In this document: one piece after another, positions 6,599 to 12,080 of the stretch
How the letters are laid out: each line of letters opens with the position of its first letter
Numbering within the stretch: the first letter of the stretch is position 1
Assembly (NCBI GenBank): GCA_003445795.1
Contig: DMCN01000102.1
Location: forward strand, 1-12,905
DNA length: 12,905 nt
Direction of reading: 5' to 3'
Source of the DNA: Gallionellaceae bacterium
Lineage (GTDB): Bacteria; Pseudomonadota; Gammaproteobacteria; Burkholderiales; Gallionellaceae
Translations under genes and position numbers: made by a program
Notes under the pieces: model-generated
Seen by the model: the letters and a program-made list of their open reading frames with translations, nothing else
What the model was told of the DNA's origin: nothing
Databases searched by the model: none

Positions 6599-7116
6599 GC
6601 TCTCCTTAGTAGATCATTCTCTTCGTGGTGCGATTGACGCAGCACTTCCAGCAGCGCCTTGCCGCCCATGCGATCGTGGCTGTCCAGCTCCACCAGTTTT
6701 TCCAGCATCGCCTGCCCAGTCTGCTGATGGCCCAGGCGCAGGTTGATATAGCCCGTCGCCTTGAGCACCATCAGGTAGAAGCGCACCAGCCCCATCGAGC
6801 GCATCACGCCCGCGCCGACATTGGCCTCGCGCAGATACATCCAGGTATCGGGGAAATCCAGCCGCCGGCCGACCACGGCCAGCGTGCTCTCCGCCACCAG
6901 CAGCGCGTCTTCGAGGCGGTGCTGGTAGAAGTAATAACGGTACAACGCGACCAGCACCATCAGATGCTGCGGCGCCATCAGGCTGGCGCGCAACAACAGG
7001 CTCTCGGATTCTTCGGTGCCGTATTTGTCCGCCGCCGCCATGAGCAGCCGCGCGACGTCCTGCGCCAGCGGTTCGTCGAAGTACAACTCGGCTTGTTCGA
7101 AATCGAGCAGGTCCAT
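6595..7116 (-). CDS. TPR-like helical protein in the nif operon, function unknown
   Basis: This encodes 173 residues, rich in Leu/Ala/Arg and predicted helical throughout, with no signal peptide or membrane span. Helix pairs around 34-68 (ESESLLLRASLMAPQHLMVLVALYRYYFYQHR) and 69-83 (LEDALLVAESTLAVV), and again around 108-145 (MGLVRFYLMVLKATGYINLRLGHQQTGQAMLEKLVELD), have the spacing and small/aromatic pattern of tetratricopeptide-type repeats. It is likely a protein-protein adaptor. There are no Cys, so a direct Fe-S role is unlikely. It begins 3 bases after cysE with an excellent AAGGAG site and overlaps nifW by ATGA, so it is made together with nitrogenase assembly factors. I do not know a gene name; I believe uncharacterised proteins occur at this place in other nif clusters, but I cannot verify that here. 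A scaffold or chaperone for NifW/NifZ/NifM is an inference from position. Confidence 0.8.
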   Translation of the reverse strand: MDLLDFEQAELYFDEPLAQDVARLLMAAADKYGTEESESLLLRASLMAPQHLMVLVALYRYYFYQHRLEDALLVAESTLAVVGRRLDFPDTWMYLREANVGAGVMRSMGLVRFYLMVLKATGYINLRLGHQQTGQAMLEKLVELDSHDRMGGKALLEVLRQSHHEENDLLRRA

Positions 7117-7119
7117 GAT

Positions 7120-7902
7120 TCACTCCTTCCGGATGACGCGCGCCACTTCGGTGCCGCACAGATCATCCGCCTCGCAGGTTCGGCATTGACCGTCCACCGG
7201 CTCACCCTGTTTGCGCAACTGTCCTTCCAGCACTTCGATACGCTCCATCAGGCAGGCGATGGCGCGGCCGACCGGATCGGGGATGAGGTGATGATCGAGA
7301 TTGATGCCGTAGATATTGTCGCTGCCCGCCTCTTCGGTGCGCAGCACGACCTTGGCGGGGATGCCTACCACAGTGCGGTGCGCGGGTACGTCTTTCACCA
7401 CCACCGAATTTGCACCGACACGCACCTGCGCACCCAGCGTGATCGCACCCAGTATCTTCGCGCCCGCACCGACCACCACACCGTCGCCCAGTGTGGGATG
7501 GCGCTTGCCTTTGTTCCAGGTGGTACCGCCCAGCGTGACACCGTGATACAGGGTGACGTCGTCGCCGATTTCGGCGGTCTCGCCGATCACCACGCCAGCG
7601 CCATGATCGATGAAGAAGCGGCGGCCGATGGTGGCACCCGGATGGATGTCGATGTTGGTGACAAAACGCGCGAACCAGGACAGCAACCGCGCCGGATAGC
7701 GCAGGCCGAATTTCCACAGCCGGTGCGCGACGCGCTGCATCAGGATGGCATGCACACCGGGATAAGTAGTCAGCACCTCGAAGCGCGAGCGTGCGGCGGG
7801 GTCGCGCTGGAACACGCAGCTCACGTCTTCGCGCAACAGGCGCAGCAATCCGGGTTGCGCCGGTTTTGGCATCGCGACTTCTGCTGTCATCACGTCTTCC
7901 AT
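7120..7902 (-). CDS. cysE: Serine O-acetyltransferase (nif-associated CysE)
   Basis: This encodes 260 residues. It transfers acetyl from acetyl-CoA to L-serine, giving O-acetylserine, the precursor of cysteine. Within this operon it probably boosts cysteine for NifS. The N-terminal helical part (about 18-75) is followed by the left-handed beta-helix with hexapeptide repeats (about 80-185): DIHPGATIGRRFFIDHGAGV, GETAEIGDDVTLYHGVTLGGT, and GAGAKILGAITLGA. His100 in DHG and His120 in YHG are the expected active-site histidines. The protein continues about 70 residues past the helix, ending in a tail with Cys240, Cys243 and Cys249 (CxxC-x5-C), which ordinary short CysE proteins lack. The ATG at 7902 has AGGAG 6 bases upstream; ATG codons at 7890 and 7872 are less well placed. 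The gene starts 9 bases after nifV. Confidence 0.92.
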   Translation of the reverse strand: MEDVMTAEVAMPKPAQPGLLRLLREDVSCVFQRDPAARSRFEVLTTYPGVHAILMQRVAHRLWKFGLRYPARLLSWFARFVTNIDIHPGATIGRRFFIDHGAGVVIGETAEIGDDVTLYHGVTLGGTTWNKGKRHPTLGDGVVVGAGAKILGAITLGAQVRVGANSVVVKDVPAHRTVVGIPAKVVLRTEEAGSDNIYGINLDHHLIPDPVGRAIACLMERIEVLEGQLRKQGEPVDGQCRTCEADDLCGTEVARVIRKE

Positions 7903-7911
7903 GATGCGCTC

Positions 7912-9057
7912 CTAGTGCGCCGCACCGGGCTGGGTGCGCCCGATGTAGCGTTGGTAAAGAAACAGCAGTTCCTGGTCGGCGGGAGAGCGCTTCGCGCGCT
8001 CGGCGAAACTGCGGATGTCCGGCAGCAGCGCGCGCGCTTCGGCCTGGCTGAGGTTGAGACCCATGGTGGCGTAGGCGGCGATGATGCCGTGCGCGCCGGA
8101 ATGTTTGCCGACCACGAGTTTGTGCTGGCGACCGACTTCAATGGGATCGAAGCCCTGATAGGTGTCGGGGTCCTTGAGCAGGCCGTCGACGTGGATGCCA
8201 GCCTCGTGCGTAAACACGCCCTCGCCCACCACGCTCTTCTGCCAGTGCACCGGACGGCCCGATGCGGCGGCGACCAGTTTCGACAGGTCGGTGAAATGGG
8301 TGAGGTCGATGCCGGTGTCCATGCCGTAGAGTTTCTTCAGACCGAGCGCGACTTCTTCCAGCGGCGCATTGCCCGCGCGTTCGCCCAGACCGTTGACCGT
8401 TGTGTTGATGTGCGTGGCCCCTGCCAGCGCGGCAGCGAGGCTGTTGGCGGTGGCGAGACCGAGGTCGTCATGCGCATGCATCTCGATCTCAAGATCGCAG
8501 GCGGCACGCAGTGCAGAGATGACCTTGTGCACGCCGAAGGGCTCCATCACGCCGAGCGTGTCGGCGAAGCGGATGCGGCGCGCGCCGGCGGCTTGTGCAG
8601 CCTCGGCGACCCGCAGCATGAATTCGGGATCGGCGCGCGATGCATCCTCGCAGCCGACGATGACGCCCATGCCCTGTTCGCTGGCGAAGGGCACCAGGTC
8701 GAAGATGGTCTCCAGCACCCAGTCGCGGTCATAGCCCAGTTTTTTCTTGATCTGGATGTCCGACACCGGTATCGACAGATCGATGAGATGCACATCGACC
8801 AGTTCCGCCGCGAGGATGTCCGGCTTGCACATCCGGCACCAGGCGATGAGTTTGGCATTCAGGCCGAGCGAGGCGACGGCATTGATGCTCTCTCGTTCTT
8901 CCTCGCCCATCGCCGGGATGCCGACTTCCAGTTCCGGCACGCCGAGCGCGTCGAGTTGGCGCGCTATGTCCAGCTTCTCCTCCAGCGTGAACGCCACCCC
9001 GGCGGTCTGTTCGCCGTCGCGCAGGGTGGTGTCGTCGATGATGATGGAGCGGGACAT
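7912..9057 (-). CDS. nifV: Homocitrate synthase NifV
   Basis: This encodes 381 residues. NifV condenses acetyl-CoA with 2-oxoglutarate to R-homocitrate, the organic ligand of the iron-molybdenum cofactor. It belongs to the isopropylmalate synthase-like TIM-barrel family. Visible marks are DDTTLRDGEQTAGV (8-21, metal and substrate site), HAHDDLGLATAN (194-205, metal-binding His) and NGLGERAGNAPLEEV (222-236). The C-terminal region to KHSGAHG (318-324) is typical, and the LeuA-type regulatory domain is absent, as expected for NifV. The frame stays open 20 codons upstream, running into nifS; the ATG at 9057 gives the standard start SRSIIIDDTTLRDG. An AAGG about 9 bases upstream, within the end of nifS, serves as ribosome site. 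It lies 10 bases after nifS and 9 before cysE. Confidence 0.95.
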   Translation of the reverse strand: MSRSIIIDDTTLRDGEQTAGVAFTLEEKLDIARQLDALGVPELEVGIPAMGEEERESINAVASLGLNAKLIAWCRMCKPDILAAELVDVHLIDLSIPVSDIQIKKKLGYDRDWVLETIFDLVPFASEQGMGVIVGCEDASRADPEFMLRVAEAAQAAGARRIRFADTLGVMEPFGVHKVISALRAACDLEIEMHAHDDLGLATANSLAAALAGATHINTTVNGLGERAGNAPLEEVALGLKKLYGMDTGIDLTHFTDLSKLVAAASGRPVHWQKSVVGEGVFTHEAGIHVDGLLKDPDTYQGFDPIEVGRQHKLVVGKHSGAHGIIAAYATMGLNLSQAEARALLPDIRSFAERAKRSPADQELLFLYQRYIGRTQPGAAH

Positions 9058-9067
9058 GATGGGTGCC

Positions 9068-10276
9068 TTATGCGTAAGTCGGCGCGAACGCCTTTTCCGG
9101 TTCCGCCGCGGGACCATCGCCTTCCCAGTACGGGGAGAGCTTGCGCAGTTGCGCGATGATCTCGGGCACCACGGCGATCACGCGGTCCACTTCCGCTTCG
9201 GTGCTGTAGCGCGACAGCGAGAAGCGCACCGTGCCGTGCGCTGCGGTGTAGGGGATGCCCATCGCGCGCATCACGTGCGACGGTTCCAGCGAACCGGAGG
9301 TGCAGGCGGAACCGCTCGATGCGGCGATGCCGAACTTGTTGAGCAGCAGCAGGATCGCCTCGCCCTCGATGAACTCGAACGCGATGTTGCTGGTGTTGGG
9401 CAGGCGATTGTCCGGATTACCGGTGACGAAAGAGCGCGGCACCTTGGCGAGGATGGCGGCTTCCAGTTTGTCGCGCAGACGCGCGACCTCGGTGTTCTCG
9501 AAAGCCATCGCTTCCAGCGCCATCTCGGCAGCTTTGCCCAGACCGACGATGGAGGTGGTGTTCTCAGTGCCGGCACGACGGCCGCGTTCCTGATGGCCGC
9601 CGCGCAGCAGCGGACGGAAACGGGTACCGCGTTTCAGATACAGGACGCCGATGCCCTTGGGCGCGTGCAGCTTGTGGCCGGACACGGACAGCATGTCGAT
9701 CTTGGTGTCCTTCAGGTTCAGCGGCACCTTGCCCACGGCCTGCACCGCGTCGGTATGGAACATCGCCCCGGCGGCATTCGCCAACTCAGCCATTTCAACC
9801 ACCGGGAAGAAAGTACCGGTCTCGTTGTTCGCCCACATCACCGACACGACAGCGGTTTGATCACTGAGCAGCTTCTTGTATTCGTCCAGATCTAGGCGGC
9901 CTTTGCCGTCGACCTTGAGGTAATGCACCTTGTAGCCTTCTTTTTCCAGATACGCGCACAGCGTCAGGATGGCCGGATGTTCGACGGTGGTGGTGATGAT
10001 CTCCTTGCGCTCGGGTTGTGCCTTCAATGCCGAGAGCAAAGCGGTGGAATCCGATTCGGTGCCGCAGGAAGTGAAGATGATCTCGGAGTCGTGTTCCGCA
10101 CCGAGCAACTCCTGCACCTGCATGCGCGCCTTCTTGATGGCGAGGCCGACCTTGTTGCCGAAGCTGTGCATCGACGAGGGGTTGCCAAACTGCTCGGTGA
10201 AATACGGCAGCATGGCTTCCACCACGGCGGGGTCTACCCGGGTGGTTGCGTTGTTGTCGAAATAGATGCCTTCCAT
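9068..10276 (-). CDS. nifS: Cysteine desulfurase NifS
   Basis: This encodes 402 residues. NifS is a PLP enzyme that takes sulfur from L-cysteine as a persulfide and passes it to NifU for Fe-S cluster assembly. Visible features are YFDNNATTRVDP at the N-terminus, EHPA with the PLP-stacking His100, MWANNETG (147-154), the aspartate of HTDAVQ (174-179), the PLP lysine Lys202 in SVSGHKLHAPKG, RGGHQERGRRAGTENT (225-240) and the active-site Cys325 in SSGSACTSGSLEPSHVMRAMG. From memory, Lys202 and Cys325 are the same numbers as in Azotobacter vinelandii NifS, so the protein aligns with almost no gaps. The ATG at 10276 has AAGGAG 6 bases upstream. A roughly 140-bp gap with hairpins separates it from nifU, unusual in this compact operon. 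Confidence 0.96.
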   Translation of the reverse strand: MEGIYFDNNATTRVDPAVVEAMLPYFTEQFGNPSSMHSFGNKVGLAIKKARMQVQELLGAEHDSEIIFTSCGTESDSTALLSALKAQPERKEIITTTVEHPAILTLCAYLEKEGYKVHYLKVDGKGRLDLDEYKKLLSDQTAVVSVMWANNETGTFFPVVEMAELANAAGAMFHTDAVQAVGKVPLNLKDTKIDMLSVSGHKLHAPKGIGVLYLKRGTRFRPLLRGGHQERGRRAGTENTTSIVGLGKAAEMALEAMAFENTEVARLRDKLEAAILAKVPRSFVTGNPDNRLPNTSNIAFEFIEGEAILLLLNKFGIAASSGSACTSGSLEPSHVMRAMGIPYTAAHGTVRFSLSRYSTEAEVDRVIAVVPEIIAQLRKLSPYWEGDGPAAEPEKAFAPTYA

Positions 10277-10299
10277 TTTCTGCTCCTTTTGTTTTTGCC

Positions 10300-10323
10300 C
10301 CCTCTCCCGTAAGCGGGAGAGGG
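10300..10323. repeat. REP-like palindrome, copy 1
   Basis: CCCTCTCCCG (10300-10309) and CGGGAGAGGG (10314-10323) form a perfect 10-bp stem with a TAAG loop, followed by TTAGGGTGAGGG. This sequence style is familiar from REP-type extragenic palindromes scattered through many beta- and gammaproteobacterial genomes. Placed between nifU and nifS, it would form a stable hairpin in the operon transcript. It has no U-run, so full termination is not expected. Confidence 0.7.
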
Positions 10324-10384
10324 TTAGGGTGAGGGTCGGTGGGTACAGCCACTTTCGCTACTACTCACAGCCCCTCATCCCCAG

Positions 10385-10410
10385 CCCTTCTCCCGCTTGC
10401 GGGAGAAGGG
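10385..10410. repeat. REP-like palindrome, copy 2 (inverted relative to copy 1)
   Basis: CCCTTCTCCCGC (10385-10396) and GCGGGAGAAGGG (10399-10410) give a perfect 12-bp palindrome with a TT centre. Its flank on the left (CCCTCATCCCCAG) is an imperfect complement of the right flank of copy 1 (TTAGGGTGAGGG). The two copies therefore face each other in the BIME manner, and together occupy most of the nifU-nifS gap. It lies 9 bases beyond the nifU stop codon. Confidence 0.7.
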
Positions 10411-10418
10411 AGTGTTGG

Positions 10419-11309
10419 TTACGGATGGCAAGTCGCTCTGCTCAACGCGCCAGCCTTGGTCGGCACGATCTTGATGAACTCTTTCAGTTCTTCCATCAGC
10501 TTCTGCTGGATACCTTGCAGCGTGAGCGCTTCCATCTGGCAGCCAGCGCAGGCGCCGGTCATGTTGACGTAGATGGTCTTGCCGTCCACGTCCACCAGCT
10601 CGATGTCGCCGCCGTCGCGCTTCAGTTGCGGGCGCACGGTTTCCAGCACGGCTTCGATCTTGCGGATGCGTTGCAGGTTAGTCATGCCGACAGGCTTGGC
10701 TTCTTCCTTGGCCGGTGTACCGGGCTTGAAGCTTTCGCCGCGCTCGGCCATCACCTTCGCCAGGATCTCTTCGATGCCTTCGTGGCAGGAAGAGCAACCG
10801 CCGCCCGCCTTGGTGTAATTGGTCACGTCCTCCACCGAGCACAGCTCGTTGGCGCGGATGGTGTCTTCGATCAGCACCGCGTCGATGGCGAAGCATTTGC
10901 AGATCAGCGCGCCTTCTTCATGGTCGTCGCTCCACACTTCGCCGCGATAGTTGGCCACGGCGGCTTGCAGCGCTTCGCGTCCCATCACAGAGCAGTGCAT
11001 CTTTTCCGGCGGCAGACCGTCGAGGTAATCGGCGATGTCCTGGTTGCTTACCTTGAGTGCCTCATCCAGCGTCTTGCCCTTGATCATCTCGGTGAGCGCG
11101 GAAGAGGACGCGATGGCTGAGCCGCAGCCGAAGGTCTGGAAATGCGCGTCGAGAATGATGTCGGTATCCGGCTCCACCTTGAGCATCAGGCGCAGCGCGT
11201 CACCGCAGGAGATCGAGCCGACGTCGCCCACCCCGTTGGCATCGGCCAGCACCCCGGCGTTGCGCGGTTGGAAGAAGTGTTCTTTGACTTTGTCCGAGTA
11301 GTCCCACAT
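10419..11309 (-). CDS. nifU: NifU, Fe-S cluster scaffold
   Basis: This encodes 296 residues in three modules. The IscU-like N-terminal scaffold (1-125) has Cys35 (SCGD), Cys62 (FGCGS) and Cys106 (HCSVMG). The central [2Fe-2S] domain has Cys137, Cys139, Cys172 and Cys175 (CKC ... GGGCSSCHEG). The C-terminal Nfu domain (about 210-285) has Cys254 and Cys257 (ACAGC). All expected ligands are present. NifU builds clusters with sulfur from NifS and passes them to NifH and the cofactor assembly proteins. The frame is open 12 codons upstream, but the ATG at 11309 starts MWDYSDKVKEHFF, the standard NifU N-terminus, and has AGGAG 7 bases upstream. A short tail (285-296, including Cys294) follows the Nfu domain. 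It begins 11 bases after iscA-nif. Confidence 0.96.
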   Translation of the reverse strand: MWDYSDKVKEHFFQPRNAGVLADANGVGDVGSISCGDALRLMLKVEPDTDIILDAHFQTFGCGSAIASSSALTEMIKGKTLDEALKVSNQDIADYLDGLPPEKMHCSVMGREALQAAVANYRGEVWSDDHEEGALICKCFAIDAVLIEDTIRANELCSVEDVTNYTKAGGGCSSCHEGIEEILAKVMAERGESFKPGTPAKEEAKPVGMTNLQRIRKIEAVLETVRPQLKRDGGDIELVDVDGKTIYVNMTGACAGCQMEALTLQGIQQKLMEELKEFIKIVPTKAGALSRATCHP

Positions 11310-11320
11310 GGCGATGCTCC

Positions 11321-11644
11321 TTATGCGTTGAACGACGAGCCGCACGCGCAGGTCGAGCTGGCGTTCGGGTTTTCGAATTTGAAGCCGCTGCCGGTGAGAC
11401 TGTCGACGAAATCGACGGTCACGCCATCCAGCAGCGGGGCAGAGAGGGGGTCGACCAGCAGGGTGACCGCGCCGTATTCCAGCACGGTGTCGTCTTCCTG
11501 CTTGGCCTCTTCCAGCGTCATGCCGTACTGGAAGCCGGAGCAGCCGCCGCCGGAGATGGCGATGCGCAGTCCGGCGACAGGCGCGTCAGCACCTTTGATG
11601 AATCTCTCTACAGCGGAGATGGCGTTGGGTGTCATTGTGATCAT
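11321..11644 (-). CDS. iscA: IscA-type Fe-S carrier, nif-associated
   Basis: This encodes 107 residues of the HesB/IscA/ErpA A-type carrier family. The three conserved cysteines are present: Cys35 (GGGCSGFQY) and Cys99 and Cys101 (STCACGSSF). It probably carries Fe or Fe-S clusters between NifU and target proteins during nitrogenase assembly. It is the first gene of the operon and sits just behind the sigma-54 promoter, which supports a nif-specific role rather than housekeeping. The ATG at 11644 has AAGGAG ending 6 bases upstream; a second ATG three codons in is less well placed. In Azotobacter vinelandii the equivalent gene is also directly upstream of nifU. Confidence 0.94.
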   Translation of the reverse strand: MITMTPNAISAVERFIKGADAPVAGLRIAISGGGCSGFQYGMTLEEAKQEDDTVLEYGAVTLLVDPLSAPLLDGVTVDFVDSLTGSGFKFENPNASSTCACGSSFNA

Positions 11645-11682
11645 GTCTGGCTCCTTGAGCGGGTTGGTTACGCCCTATCAAG

Positions 11683-11698
11683 TGCAAGCTGTGTGCCA
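11683..11698 (-). promoter_or_regulatory. Sigma-54 (-24/-12) promoter of the nif operon
   Basis: The minus strand reads TGGCACACAGCTTGCA from 11698 to 11683. It matches the RpoN consensus TGGCAC-N5-TTGCA, with the invariant GG (11697-11696) and GC (11685-11684) exactly 10 bases apart. Transcription should start near 11672, leaving a leader of about 28 bases before the iscA-nif ATG. With the NifA site upstream, this is the expected nitrogen- and oxygen-controlled switch for the whole cluster. Confidence 0.88.
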
Positions 11699-11792
11699 GC
11701 GCCGGCTATTCTTTCAACACACTGTTTAAAATGGATATTGCAGACAAGCCACGCTCAACTCCCGTGTGTGGAACAAGACGGGGATGGGGTGT

Positions 11793-11808
11793 TGTAGGGT
11801 TTGCAACA
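11793..11808 (-). promoter_or_regulatory. NifA upstream activator sequence
   Basis: TGTAGGGTTTGCAACA fits the NifA site TGT-N4-T-N5-ACA exactly, and the symmetry extends one base each side (TTGT/ACAA). Its centre lies about 104 bp upstream of the -24 element, within the normal range for NifA binding sites. A degenerate second site with one mismatch (TGT-N10-ACG) is at 11765-11780. No clear IHF site was found between the activator site and the promoter, though 11723-11740 is AT-rich. Confidence 0.82.
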
Positions 11809-11838
11809 AGAGTCGGCGGCCAGTATCTACGCTTGTCG

Positions 11839-11862
11839 TTTCCCCTTTTACAAAAGGGGGAA
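11839..11862. repeat. Short palindrome upstream of the NifA site
   Basis: CCCCTTTT (11842-11849) and AAAAGGGG (11852-11859) form a perfect stem with an AC loop, extended by three weaker pairs on each side. It resembles short palindromes dispersed in intergenic regions of some betaproteobacteria. It lies about 30 bases upstream of the NifA site and 15 bases from the inverted-repeat element. It is not in a place where it could terminate a known gene. Confidence 0.55.
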
Positions 11863-11877
11863 TGCACGGTCAGCCAT

Positions 11878-12018
11878 GGCCGCCTCTAAAAATTCAAAGT
11901 TCTAAGCAAGACAAGGCGCGAGCAAAAAATTGCAACGCAGCATATACGTGATATGTAAGGAGCAATTTTTTGTGAGCAACGCAGTATTGCGACGAAATTT
12001 GGATTTTTAGAGGTGGCC
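11878..12018. mobile_element. MITE-like miniature inverted-repeat element, about 141 bp
   Basis: The ends are imperfect inverted repeats of about 24 bp: GGCCGCCTCTAAAAATTCAA (from 11878) and, read from 12018 on the other strand, GGCCACCTCTAAAAATCCAA. The inner parts also pair: AAAAAATTGC occurs in both arms (11924-11933 and 11972-11963) and the centre CATATACGTGATATG (11941-11955) is nearly palindromic. The whole element could therefore fold on itself. It has no coding capacity and is more AT-rich than its surroundings. No clear target-site duplication was identified. It separates the nif control region from pepN and ends 62 bases before the pepN start. Confidence 0.65.
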
Positions 12019-12080
12019 CAAGATGACTTCCAGCCGTCTTTACTGTCAAACTTCGCCCCTTCCAGAAAAGCAGACCCGCC

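Noticed and set aside
6625..9159. Very long plus-strand open frame (844 codons) opposite nifV, cysE and the TPR-like gene
   Set aside because: It lies antisense to three well-supported genes. Its composition (many His, Gln, Ala, Arg) is typical of the complement of GC-rich coding DNA, and it has no domain or ribosome site of its own.
10298..10411. CRISPR-like reading of the repeated CCCTCTCCCG/GGGAGAGGG blocks
   Set aside because: There are only two palindromic copies in opposite orientation, with no regular spacers and no cas genes. They fit REP-type extragenic palindromes.
10266..11120. Plus-strand open frame opposite nifU and the REP-like gap
   Set aside because: It runs through non-coding palindromes and antisense to NifU, whose nine cluster ligands are all intact.
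11766..11951. Small plus-strand frame of 61 codons in the nif-pepN intergenic region
   Set aside because: It spans the NifA site, the short palindrome and half of the MITE-like element, has no ribosome site, and its sequence looks like translated non-coding DNA.
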